From Streptomonospora litoralis (GTDB lineage Bacteria; Actinomycetota; Actinomycetes; Streptosporangiales; Streptosporangiaceae): DNA of 64,000 nucleotides. The notes beneath the pieces are model-generated. The model ran no database searches, had not been told where the DNA came from, and saw nothing but the letters and a program-made list of their open reading frames with translations. Of this stretch, positions 40,141-48,353 are shown one piece after another. Within the stretch, counting starts at the first letter, position 1; the number at the start of each line of letters is the position of its first letter. The stretch spans positions 2,413,101-2,477,100 of the forward strand of contig NZ_CP036455.1 of assembly GCF_004323735.1 (NCBI RefSeq), read 5' to 3'. Position numbers and translations under genes: made by a program.

Positions 40141-40214
40141 TGCCCTGAGTGGGATTCGAACCCACACTGTACGAGGTTTGAGCTCGCTCGCTCTGCCGGT
40201 TGGCGTATCAGGGC
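40141..40214 (-). tRNA. tRNA-Leu (anticodon CAA) with short variable loop
   Basis: 74 bases. Acceptor stem GCCCTGA/TCAGGGC is perfect, anticodon stem GCGAG/CTCGT has one G-U pair, loop CTCAAAC gives anticodon CAA, and the T arm is GTGGG-TTCGAAT-CCCAC. The D stem is only three pairs (CGC/GCG), with GG in the loop. The 3' CCA is not encoded. Leucine tRNAs normally have a long variable arm; here it is five bases (ACAGT), a class I shape. Identity follows from the anticodon only. Confidence 0.85.
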
Positions 40215-40338
40215 TGCGCAGCGGGAATCCGAATGAACCGAGCCGTGCCACCGGCCTAGCGGCGCGGCGCCCGAGGTCACGCCTCGGCCAAAGTTCCCGT
40301 GGCCACTGCTCTGCATCCTAGCGGATCTCGATACCCTC

Positions 40339-40935
40339 ATGTACGTGACGACGACGCAGAGCCGCGTGGTGATCGCGGAAGACGAGGCCCTGATCAGGCT
40401 GGACCTCAAGGAGATGCTTGAGGAGGACGGCTATGCCGTTGTTGGCGAGGCCGGAGACGGCGAGACCGCGATACGCCTCGCAGGCGAGCACCGGCCCGAC
40501 CTCGTCATCCTCGATATCAAGATGCCCGTCCTCGACGGCCTCTCGGCGGCCGAGCGCATCGCCTCCGAGCGCATCGCACCCGTCGTCATCCTGACGGCCT
40601 TCTCCCAGCGCGAGTTGGTCGAGCGGGCCCGTGACGCCGGTGCCATGGCCTACCTGGTCAAGCCGTTCAACAAGGCAGACCTGGTTCCGGCCATCGAGAT
40701 GGCGGTCAGCCGCTACGCCGAGCTTTCGGCTCTTGAGGCCGAGGTGAGCGGCCTTCAGGAGCGCCTGGAGACCCGCAAGCTGGTCGAGCGCGCCAAGGGG
40801 CTGCTGCAGAGCCGGCACGGCCTCAGCGAGCCGGAGGCGTTCCGCTGGATCCAGAAGAACTCGATGGACCGCCGGCTGACCATGCGCAAGGTCGCCGAGA
40901 CCGTCGTGGAGACCCTGGGCGAACAGGGGGAGTGA
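40339..40935 (+). CDS. pdtaR: ANTAR-domain response regulator (PdtaR type)
   Basis: 198 residues. Receiver domain with acidic pocket IAEDEALIRLDL, phosphoacceptor Asp in VILDIKMP (about residue 58), ILTAFSQ and the Lys in YLVKPFNKAD. A coiled linker leads to an ANTAR RNA-binding domain (TRKLVERAKGLLQSRHGLSE ... FRWIQKNSMDRRLTMRKVAE). In mycobacteria PdtaR is phosphorylated by the kinase PdtaS and acts as an antiterminator by binding paired hairpins in mRNA leaders. No kinase gene is adjacent. Clean ATG, no clear SD; a very strong terminator follows. Confidence 0.93.
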   Translation: MYVTTTQSRVVIAEDEALIRLDLKEMLEEDGYAVVGEAGDGETAIRLAGEHRPDLVILDIKMPVLDGLSAAERIASERIAPVVILTAFSQRELVERARDAGAMAYLVKPFNKADLVPAIEMAVSRYAELSALEAEVSGLQERLETRKLVERAKGLLQSRHGLSEPEAFRWIQKNSMDRRLTMRKVAETVVETLGEQGE

Positions 40936-41012
40936 CCGCCCCGCCGGCGAGGGCGCCGGCGGGGCGGCGATCGCAGTCCGCGCCGTGCTGCGCGGGCGGC
41001 ATATGCGCACAC

Positions 41013-41054
41013 CGAAGCGGCCCCGGCGCGGATCTCCGCGCCGGGGCCGCTTCG
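41013..41054 (+). terminator. Strong terminator after pdtaR
   Basis: CGAAGCGGCCCCGGCGCGG, loop ATCT, then its exact complement: a perfect 19-bp stem. Confidence 0.88.
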
Positions 41055-41249
41055 TGTCGCCCGGGGCGGTGCCGGAGTCCGCGCCGCACGGTTCCCGCAT
41101 CCGCCGCGCCATGACAGGGGGTGAGCGCCCCGGGGCGCCCGGTGGGCCTTTTCGGTCGCGCTGTGCTGGGGCGGAGCGCCGTCAACAGGAACGATGTCCC
41201 GTTTCGGTCACGGATGCGCACAAAGCAGTGACGTTTGGATCACGTGGCT

Positions 41250-41278
41250 TTAGACCCGCTGAACGACCAGGCTAAACC
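41250..41278 (+). promoter_or_regulatory. Candidate promoter of the liv operon
   Basis: TTAGAC, 17-base spacer, TAAACC, about 85 bases before the GTG at 41365. Upstream, GTGACGTTTGGATCAC (41228-41243) holds AC pairs nine bases apart, which loosely resembles a GlnR half-site arrangement. Weak evidence. Confidence 0.35.
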
Positions 41279-41364
41279 GGGCTAAACTCGCGCCACCGAA
41301 CAGCAAACCTCCGGAATCGGACACCTGCCGGTTCCGGCCCCTGACGAATGCGCAAGGAGCGCGC

Positions 41365-42834
41365 GTGCGCACACGCCTCGTGACGGTGCTGCTCGCCCTG
41401 ATCGCCGCCACCCTGGCGATCCCGGGGACGGCAGCAGCAGACACCCAGGGCGGTGCGTCGCTATTCGGCCAGATCCGTCAACCGGACAACGATGACGAGG
41501 GCGTCGAGGGCATCGACATCACCGTTTCGCAGGACGGCGAGCAGATCGGCGAGGCGACCACCGACTCCGACGGGAATTGGGAAGTGGGGCTGCCCGGCGC
41601 GGGCACCTACCACGTGGTGCTCGACGAGGAGTCGGTGCCCGAGGAATACGACGTGCTGGAGCTGCCCGCGGGCGCCGAGCGCGACGTCGAGGTCCGCGCG
41701 GACCAGCGCTTCGCGGTCGTCTACCAACTGGTCCCGGCCGGACAGGGCGACACTGACACCGCCGCATCGCCGAGCGAGTCGGAGTCCGCCGACTCCGAGG
41801 AGGGCGCGGGCGAGCAGGGCGGATCCGGCGGCGGATCGGCCGAAGGCGGCCAGGAGGAAGGCGTCGTCGACTCACCCGCGGCCTCCGCCGGCTCCGGGAC
41901 GTTCGAACAGGTCGTCGGTCTGACCGTGGCGGGCCTGCTCTTCGGTCTGATGATCGCCATCTCCTCCGTGGGGCTGTCGCTGATCTTCGGCACCACGCGG
42001 CTGATCAACTTCGCGCACGGCGACATGGTCACCTTCGGCGCGATCATGGCGATGATCTTCAGCGGGACCTCGACGCTTGCCGCCCTGCACGAACCCTTCA
42101 CCGGCACGCCCGTACTCGGCTTCGCCACGAACCCCTTCGTCGTGGGCACCGTGCTCGCCGTCGCCTGCGGCGGCCTGCTCGGCGGGCTCATGGAGCGCTT
42201 CCTGTGGCGCCCGCTGCGCCGGCGCAACGTCGCGATGATCCAGATGTTCATCGTGACCATCGGCATCGCCCTGCTGCTGCGGCACCTGCTGCTCGTCGTC
42301 TTCGACGCCAACCGGCAGAAGTACGTGCAGTTCCGCATCCAGGAGATGATGGAGTGGGGCCCGATCGCCATCACGCCCCGCGACCTGGCGATCATGGTCC
42401 TGTCCGTCGTGGTGCTGGTCCTAGTGGCGAGCATGCTGCAGTTCACCCGCATCGGCAAGGCGATGCGCGCGGTCTCCGACAACCGGGACCTCGCCGAGTC
42501 CTCCGGTATCGACGTCGACCGCGTAACCGTCTACGTCTGGGTGCTCGGCGGCGCGCTGTCGGCCCTGGGCGGCGTCTTCCTCGGTCTGAACCAGTCGGTG
42601 TACTGGCAGATGGGCTTCCACCTGCTGCTGCTGATGTTCGCCGCGGTGATCCTGGGCGGACTCGGCACCGCCTACGGCGCCATGGTCGGCGGGCTGGCGA
42701 TCGGCCTCGTCGCCCAGCTCTCCACGCTGTGGTTCTCGCCGCAGCTCATGAACGTGTGGGCGCTGCTCATCATGATCGTCGTGTTGTTGGTCCGGCCGCA
42801 GGGCATCCTCGGCCGGCGCGAGCGGGTCGGCTAA
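41365..42834 (+). CDS. LivH-type permease with secreted N-terminal domain
   Basis: 489 residues; ordinary LivH permeases have about 290-300. Residues 1-26 form a signal peptide (LLALIAATLAIPGTAAA). Residues 30-125 look like a carboxypeptidase-regulatory or Ig-like beta domain (GVEGIDITVSQDGE, TTDSDGNWEVGLPGAGTYHV). A Glu/Ser/Gly linker (125-185) follows, and then the permease with about eight helices, GTTRLINFAHGDMVTFGA and RAVSDNRDLAESSGIDVDRV. It imports branched-chain amino acids or amides with the following genes. GTG start, AAGGAG seven bases upstream. Confidence 0.88.
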   Translation: MRTRLVTVLLALIAATLAIPGTAAADTQGGASLFGQIRQPDNDDEGVEGIDITVSQDGEQIGEATTDSDGNWEVGLPGAGTYHVVLDEESVPEEYDVLELPAGAERDVEVRADQRFAVVYQLVPAGQGDTDTAASPSESESADSEEGAGEQGGSGGGSAEGGQEEGVVDSPAASAGSGTFEQVVGLTVAGLLFGLMIAISSVGLSLIFGTTRLINFAHGDMVTFGAIMAMIFSGTSTLAALHEPFTGTPVLGFATNPFVVGTVLAVACGGLLGGLMERFLWRPLRRRNVAMIQMFIVTIGIALLLRHLLLVVFDANRQKYVQFRIQEMMEWGPIAITPRDLAIMVLSVVVLVLVASMLQFTRIGKAMRAVSDNRDLAESSGIDVDRVTVYVWVLGGALSALGGVFLGLNQSVYWQMGFHLLLLMFAAVILGGLGTAYGAMVGGLAIGLVAQLSTLWFSPQLMNVWALLIMIVVLLVRPQGILGRRERVG

Positions 42835-42847
42835 GGGGAGACGGACG

Positions 42848-43834
42848 ATGGACACGATGACGATCCTCGCCTTGTCCCTGGAGACGGCGATCGGGCCGGT
42901 GACGGCCATCTACGTGCTCGCGGTCATCGGGCTGAACATGCACTTCGGCTACACCGGGCTGCTCAACTTCGGCCAGGTCGGGTTCATGCTGGTCGGCGCC
43001 TACGGAGTAGCCGTCAGCGTGGCCACCTTCGGGTTGCCGCTGTGGGTGGGCATGCTGGCCAGCCTGGGCTGCTCGGTGGTCATGGCGCTGCTGCTGGGCA
43101 TTCCCACGCTGCGGCTGCGGTCCGACTACCTGGCGATCTCCACCATCGCGGTGGCCGAGGTGCTGCGGCTGGTCTACCGCTCCGAGTTCGCCCGCCCGGT
43201 CACCGGCGGCGTCTACGGGCGGCAGAGCTTCGCCGACGCCTTCTACGCCGCCAACCCGCTGCCGTCGGGCTCCTACGGCATAGGCGACGTGGACTTCTCC
43301 CAGGACGAACTGTGGCTGATGCTGTGCACGTGGGGCCTGGTCGCGCTGGGGCTGGCGCTGACGGCGCTGCTGATGTTCAGCCCCTGGGGCCGTGTCATCA
43401 AGGGCATCCGCGAAGACGAGGACGCCGTGCGCAGCCTCGGCAAGGACGCCTTCACCTACAAGCTGCAGAGCCTGGTCTTCGGCGGCGTCTTCGGCGGTCT
43501 GGCGGGCGCGATGATCGCGCTGAACCAGCAGAACATCACCGCCGACCAGTTCATGCCGCAGGTCACCTTCTACCTGTGGGCGATGCTCCTGCTCGGCGGT
43601 GTCGGCACCATCTGGGGCCCGGTCATCGGCCCGGTCATCATGTGGTTCCTGCTCACGCTCTTCGACGAGACGCTGCGCGCCCTGATCTCCTCGGACATGC
43701 TGCCGCTTCTGGAGACGGCGGACTCCGGGGCGCTGCGCCACGCGCTCGTCGGGGTCGTGCTGATGCTGCTGATCGTCTACCGACCGCAGGGACTCGTCGG
43801 AAACCGCAAGGAGATGCTGGTCAATGTCAAGTGA
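42848..43834 (+). CDS. livM: LivM-type branched-chain amino-acid ABC permease
   Basis: 328 residues, about eight to nine helices. GLNMHFGYTGLLNFGQVGFM, PTLRLRSDYLAISTIAVAEV, RVIKGIREDEDAVRSLGKDA and GGVGTIWGPVIGPVI are family segments; the REDExAxxSLGK loop contacts the ATPase. GGGGAG precedes the ATG, and the 3' end overlaps the ATPase gene by 11 bases. Substrate range (Leu/Ile/Val, urea or amides) cannot be told from the permease alone. Confidence 0.92.
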   Translation: MDTMTILALSLETAIGPVTAIYVLAVIGLNMHFGYTGLLNFGQVGFMLVGAYGVAVSVATFGLPLWVGMLASLGCSVVMALLLGIPTLRLRSDYLAISTIAVAEVLRLVYRSEFARPVTGGVYGRQSFADAFYAANPLPSGSYGIGDVDFSQDELWLMLCTWGLVALGLALTALLMFSPWGRVIKGIREDEDAVRSLGKDAFTYKLQSLVFGGVFGGLAGAMIALNQQNITADQFMPQVTFYLWAMLLLGGVGTIWGPVIGPVIMWFLLTLFDETLRALISSDMLPLLETADSGALRHALVGVVLMLLIVYRPQGLVGNRKEMLVNVK

Positions 43835-44711
43835 GGCGACGCGCGGCACGCCGCCGGCGAGCGAGGACCGGATGGCCGGTGCCGAGCCCGCGGTCGGCTC
43901 GGCCAAAGCCGACGCGATCCTGCGGGCCGACGGCATCCGCCGCAACTTCGGGGGCCTGACCGCTGTGGACGTGGGCCACCTGGAGGTCCAGCGGGGCACC
44001 ATCACCGCGCTGATCGGACCCAACGGCGCCGGCAAGTCCACCCTGTTCAACGTGCTTACCGGCTTCGACCGCGCCGACGCGGGGGAGTGGTCCTTCCAGG
44101 GCCGCAGCCTCAACGGCACGGCCGGCCACAAGGTCGCCCGGCGCGGCATGGTGCGCACCTTCCAGCTCACCAAGGCGCTGACCCGCCTGACCGTGATGGA
44201 GAACATGCTGCTGGCCGCGCCCGGCCAGCTCGGCGAACGCTTCCTGGGGACCTTCGCCTACTGGCGGTGGCGCCGGCAGGAGGCCGCCAACCGGGAGCGG
44301 GCCATGGAGCTGCTGGCGCGCTTCAAGCTCGACGCGAAGAGGGACGACATCGCCGGCAGCCTCTCCGGCGGCCAGCGCAAGCTGCTGGAGATGGCCCGCG
44401 CGCTCATGGTCGACCCGGCCATGGTGATGCTGGACGAGCCGATGGCCGGGGTGAACCCCGCTCTGGTGCAGTCGCTGCTGGAGCACATCACCTCGCTGCG
44501 CGACGAGGGCACCACCGTCCTGTTCGTCGAGCACGACATGGACGTGATCATGGGCATCAGCGACTGGATCGTGGTCCTGGCCCAAGGCCGGGTGATCGCC
44601 GAGGGCCGCCCGGCGGACATCCGCTCCAACGAGCAGGTCGTCGACGCCTACCTGGGCGCCCACCACGACGAGCCCGACAGCGGCGCGCCGTCGGGGAAGG
44701 AGGGGCAGTGA
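43824..44711 (+). CDS. livG: LivG-type ABC transporter ATPase
   Basis: 295 residues. Walker A GPNGAGKSTLFN, the LivG-type VRTFQLTKAL (Q-loop) and VMENMLLA, signature LSGGQRKLLEMARAL, Walker B MVMLDEPMAGVNP, switch His in VEHDMDVIM. The N-terminal 35 residues are a polar extension. The stop overlaps the livF-like GTG (GTGA). Confidence 0.93.
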   Translation: MSSEATRGTPPASEDRMAGAEPAVGSAKADAILRADGIRRNFGGLTAVDVGHLEVQRGTITALIGPNGAGKSTLFNVLTGFDRADAGEWSFQGRSLNGTAGHKVARRGMVRTFQLTKALTRLTVMENMLLAAPGQLGERFLGTFAYWRWRRQEAANRERAMELLARFKLDAKRDDIAGSLSGGQRKLLEMARALMVDPAMVMLDEPMAGVNPALVQSLLEHITSLRDEGTTVLFVEHDMDVIMGISDWIVVLAQGRVIAEGRPADIRSNEQVVDAYLGAHHDEPDSGAPSGKEGQ

Positions 44712-45640
44712 GCGGGTCCACGGCAGCCGGCGCCCCCGGCGAGGAGCCCCGGGGCGCCGAGCAGGAGGCGGCGGGCGACGACCGCGGCGCGGGGCCGCCC
44801 GGCCACGAGCAGATCGACCACCCCCCGGAGAACCGGGAGGAGGCCGGCCTGCTCCAGGCGCACCGCGAGGAGGTCCTCGAACACGCCGGACCGGCCGAGG
44901 GCGTCGGCGACCATTCGCAGTACCTGCTGGTCGCCGACGACGTCAAGGCGGGCTACGTCCCCGGGGTGAACATCCTCAACGGGTGCACGCTGACCCTGCG
45001 CGAGGGCGAGGTCGTCGGCATCATCGGGCCCAACGGCGCCGGCAAGTCCACCCTGATCAAGACGGTTTTCGGGCTGCTGCCGGTGCGCGGAGGCGCCATC
45101 ACCCTGCGCGGCGAGAGCATCGTCCGGCGCAGCGCCCACCAGCTCGTCTCCAGCGGAGTGGGCTACGTGCCCCAATCCCAGAACGTGTTCCCGAGCCTGA
45201 CGGTCGAGGAGAACCTGGAGATGGGCGTGTTCCTGCGCCCGAAGATCCTCCAGCGGCGCCTGGCCGCCGTCGCCGAGCTCTTCCCGCTGCTGGGCGAGCG
45301 GCGCAAGCAGAAGGCCGGTGCGCTCTCCGGCGGTGAGCGCCAGATGGTGGCCATGGGGCGCGCCTTGATGATGGAGCCCTCGGTGCTGCTATTGGACGAG
45401 CCCACGGCCGGGCTCTCGCCGATCTTCCAGGACGAGGTGTTCCACCGCGTCCGCGAGATCAACGCGACCGGCGTCTCGGTGGTCATGGTCGAGCAGAACG
45501 CCCGCCGCTGCCTGCAGGTCTGCGACCGCGGCTACGTACTCGACCAGGGGCGCAACGCCTACACCGGCACCGGGCGCGAGCTGCTGGACGACCCCAACGT
45601 CGTCGAGCTCTACCTGGGCACGCTGGCCAAGTCCGGGTAG
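44708..45640 (+). CDS. livF: LivF-type ABC transporter ATPase
   Basis: 310 residues; ordinary LivF has about 235. An acidic, low-complexity N-terminal extension of about 75 residues precedes the ATPase. GPNGAGKSTLIKTVFGL, GVGYVPQSQNVFPSLTVEEN, LSGGERQMVAMGRALM, VLLLDEPTAGLSP and VVMVEQNARRCL are typical of LivF. GTG start overlapping livG. Last gene of the four-gene import operon, ended by a hairpin. Confidence 0.92.
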   Translation: MSGSTAAGAPGEEPRGAEQEAAGDDRGAGPPGHEQIDHPPENREEAGLLQAHREEVLEHAGPAEGVGDHSQYLLVADDVKAGYVPGVNILNGCTLTLREGEVVGIIGPNGAGKSTLIKTVFGLLPVRGGAITLRGESIVRRSAHQLVSSGVGYVPQSQNVFPSLTVEENLEMGVFLRPKILQRRLAAVAELFPLLGERRKQKAGALSGGERQMVAMGRALMMEPSVLLLDEPTAGLSPIFQDEVFHRVREINATGVSVVMVEQNARRCLQVCDRGYVLDQGRNAYTGTGRELLDDPNVVELYLGTLAKSG

Positions 45641-45663
45641 CCGCCGGCTCTCGCCGCGGTCCG

Positions 45664-45691
45664 CGGGGGCGGTGCACCGGCACCGCCCCCG
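45664..45691 (+). terminator. Terminator of the liv operon
   Basis: CGGGGGCGGTGC, loop ACCG, GCACCGCCCCCG: perfect 12-bp stem 23 bases after the stop. It may also serve the convergent binding-protein gene. Confidence 0.75.
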
Positions 45692-46029
45692 TCGCATGTC
45701 CGGCTGGAGGCGCCCTCCCGCGAACCCGGGCACCCCGGCAACCACGGGGAGGAACCTCCGGGGGCCACAGGCGGCGGCGACCGCGGAGTCGCGGCATTTC
45801 GCGGGAATGGGCCGCGACCGCGCGAAGCGCTGTGCGCCGACTCGCCGCCGAGCGGGGGCCGCACGTACGGGTCCCGCCCCTGGCCCCTGGCGCCTGCGAG
45901 CCGCGCGAAAGGCCCCCGGCGGTCTCTGGGACCACCGGGGGCCGGGTGCGGCCGGTGCCGCACGGAGCCGCACTGTGCACGTGCCGCGGAGCGGGCCGCG
46001 AGCGCCGGGGGCGGACCCCTCGGCGCCGG
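45692..46029 (+). other. Gene-free stretch between convergent liv genes
   Basis: About 340 bases with no supported gene. Several copies of ACCNCCGGGGGCC-like words recur (about 45753 and 45937), without a clear larger structure. Confidence 0.3.
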
Positions 46030-47274
46030 TTACGCCTGGGAGTCCACGGTGATCTCGTCCTGCTGGCTGTGCTCACCCTGGTCGTTGAAGCCGTAGATCT
46101 GGAACGTGGCCGAGGTGACGTTGCCGTCCTGGTCGAAGTTGATCGGCCCGCTGACACCCTGGTAGTCGATGTCCTCGCCCTCAGCGATCAGGTCGCGGCA
46201 CTCCTCGAAGGAGGAGCACTCCGTGCCCTCCTGCGAGACCGCGCCCATCTCCTCGACGAAGACCGTCGGGTCGGTGCTCTGGGCCTGCTCGGCGGCCAGC
46301 GCCGTGACGATCCCGCAGTCGTAGACCTGGCCGGAGAACTGGAGGACCTCCAGGTCCTGGTCGAAGGACTTCAGGCCGTCGAGGAACTCCTGCTGGCCGT
46401 TGGCGGGGGCGGTGCCCTGGAAGCCGGCGAGGGTGCTCGGGTCCTGGGCGTCGACCTTCTCGGCCAGGGTCTCGTCGTTCAGGCCGTCCGTGCCGTACAT
46501 CTGGTCGGCGCCGACACCGGACTCGATCAGCCCGGTGATGATCTGCACGCCCTCCTCGAAGGAGACCATGACCACCGCGTCGGCGTCGGCCCCGGCGACG
46601 TCGCTGACGACCGAGTCGAAGTTGGCGGTGTTGGGGTCGTAACCCTGGTTGTAGGCGACCTCGATGCCGTTCTGCTTGAGCGCCTCGGCCGTGGCGTTGG
46701 CCAGTCCCTCGCCGTAGTCGTCGGCGCGGTAGGTGATCGCGACGCTCTGGTGGCCGTCGGAGGCGATCTTCTGGGCCAGGACCGGGCCCTGCATCGTGTC
46801 GCTGGGCGCGGTGCGCCAGTAGTAGCCGGTCTCGTCCTCGGCGGCCAGGCCCGGCGCCGTGTTGGAGCCGGAGCACTGCACGACCTCGGCGCCGGTGACG
46901 GTGTCCATGATGGCCTGGGTCATGCCCGAGGCGGCCGCGCCCAGGATGATGTCGGCGTCCTGGTCGACCAGGCGCTTGGCGGCGTCGTTGGCCTGGGCGG
47001 CGTCGTTGGCCTCGTCGCCGCTGAGGATGTCGGGCAGTTCGGTGCCCATGACCCCGCCGGCGTCGTTGATCTCCGACAGCGCGTACTTGGCGGCGCTGAT
47101 CTGCGGCGGGCCCAGGTGGGACAGGTCGCCCGTCTCAGGGAAGACGTATCCGTACTGCAGCGGCTCGCCGCCGCCGTCTCCGCCGCCTTCTGCTCCGCCT
47201 CCGCCGCAGGCGGTCAACCCAAGGGTGAGGGCCGCGGCCGCCGCGGTGAGGCTGAGGGCCTTCTTGCTCGGCAT
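46030..47274 (-). CDS. Branched-chain amino-acid binding lipoprotein (LivK/LivJ type)
   Basis: 414 residues. Lipobox LTACGGGG after a short signal peptide, then the two-lobed Liv-type binding domain: YVFPETGDLSHLGPPQISAA, INDAGGVMG, IILGAAASGMTQAIMD, TYRADDYGEGLANA and FQGTAPANGQ. Two Cys (CSSFEEC) may form a disulfide. It should deliver substrate to the permease encoded at 41365-45640 and be lipidated by Lgt. It is transcribed toward that operon from its own promoter. GAGAG lies before the ATG; an upstream in-frame ATG at 47352 has no signal-peptide character. Confidence 0.92.
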   Translation of the reverse strand: MPSKKALSLTAAAAALTLGLTACGGGGAEGGGDGGGEPLQYGYVFPETGDLSHLGPPQISAAKYALSEINDAGGVMGTELPDILSGDEANDAAQANDAAKRLVDQDADIILGAAASGMTQAIMDTVTGAEVVQCSGSNTAPGLAAEDETGYYWRTAPSDTMQGPVLAQKIASDGHQSVAITYRADDYGEGLANATAEALKQNGIEVAYNQGYDPNTANFDSVVSDVAGADADAVVMVSFEEGVQIITGLIESGVGADQMYGTDGLNDETLAEKVDAQDPSTLAGFQGTAPANGQQEFLDGLKSFDQDLEVLQFSGQVYDCGIVTALAAEQAQSTDPTVFVEEMGAVSQEGTECSSFEECRDLIAEGEDIDYQGVSGPINFDQDGNVTSATFQIYGFNDQGEHSQQDEITVDSQA

Positions 47275-47785
47275 TGAGGTCTCTCCGTTCAACCGGCTGG
47301 GTAGCGCTGGGGGTGCGCCCTGGCCACTGCGAGGGTGATCGCGCTTAACCACGGGCGTTAGCGGAGCTTAATCACAAGCGTTCACGTTCCGGTAGATCGG
47401 ATCTCATGTCGGTGCCGAGTCGGGTTCATGCCGTTATCTCTCCGTAGTGCCGCATTGGTGAGAAACCCGCTGTTCACAGCCGCTTTTCACGATTCGCGCC
47501 GTGATCATGGCCCTCGGTGACCACGCGCTGTGCGCAGCGGCGCGATGCGTGCGGGCCGGGTGGCCGCAGCAGGGCCGCAGCCAGGGACGTACGGACGGAA
47601 CCGCGGCGGGCGGGGCAGCGGATCGGCCACCGCGACCGCGCGCATCCCAGCGGCCGCAGCCCCGGCCCCGCCGGAGGCAGGCCGCCGGCCGCCGTCGCAC
47701 CCGCTTCGGGCAAGAAGCCGCCCATCGTCGCGCCCTGCAGTGTCAACGCGCCCCGGTAGAACAGCGGGCTCGCAGGGCAGGGTGC
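47275..47785 (-). other. Upstream region of the binding-protein gene
   Basis: About 500 bases. The first 180 are A/T-richer (GTTAGCGGAGCTTAATCAC, then GTTCACGTTCC), as expected for a promoter region. Frames on both strands from 47470 to 47760 are Arg/Ala/Pro-rich without motif or SD, and I do not call them genes. Confidence 0.35.
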
Positions 47786-48199
47786 TCAGGCGTCCCTGAT
47801 GATGCAGGTCAGCCGCGACGTGCACACCCGGCGGTCCCGATCGTCGGTGATGACGATGTCCCAGCTCGCCAGCGAGCGGCCGCGGTGGACCGGCGTGGCG
47901 ACACCCGTGATGTGGCCCGAGGTGGCGCTGCGGTGGTGGGTGGCGTTGATCTCGATGCCCATCGCGATGCGCCCCTCGCCCGCGTGGATCATCGAACCGA
48001 CCGACCCCAGCGTCTCGGCCAGCACGCACGACGCACCGCCGTGCAGCAGGCCGTAGGGCTGGGTGTTGCCGTCGACCGGCATCCGCCCGACCACGCGCTC
48101 GGCCGAGGCCTCCAGCATCTCCAGGCCGAGCCGCTCGCCGAGGTCGCCTCCACCGCCGCCGCCCAGCATCCCGGCCAGCCGGTCCGCGTCGATCGCCAT
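47786..48199 (-). CDS. PaaI-type hotdog thioesterase
   Basis: 137 residues. Hotdog fold with the family core YGLLHGGASCVLAETLGSVG (catalytic acid in the AET helix) and GIEINATHHRSATSGHITGV. Such enzymes hydrolyse aryl- or acyl-CoA esters; the substrate is unknown. A Gly-rich loop LGGGGGGDLGERLG is near the start. Start ATG preceded by GGAAAG. Divergent from polA with a short shared promoter region. Confidence 0.86.
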   Translation of the reverse strand: MAIDADRLAGMLGGGGGGDLGERLGLEMLEASAERVVGRMPVDGNTQPYGLLHGGASCVLAETLGSVGSMIHAGEGRIAMGIEINATHHRSATSGHITGVATPVHRGRSLASWDIVITDDRDRRVCTSRLTCIIRDA

Positions 48200-48341
48200 G
48201 CTCTTTCCGCCTCCCGTTGTGAAGAGGGGCCGGCCGCCCGCGGCGGGCGCCGGGCGCCCCGCACCCCTGCCGTCGGCCCTCGCGGCGGCGGGCCCGGCCC
48301 CCACCCGAACGGCGCAACGCGCAAATGTCCGCACGGCATCC

Positions 48342-48347
48342 TAGGAT
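48342..48347 (+). promoter_or_regulatory. -10 box of polA, leaderless pattern
   Basis: TAGGAT, six bases, then the GTG of polA at 48354. No SD; no good -35. Confidence 0.5.
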
Positions 48348-48353
48348 TCACCT

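Noticed and set aside
47474-47746. A 90-codon minus-strand frame upstream of the Liv binding protein
   Set aside because: No motif or SD, and an equally open frame exists on the other strand.
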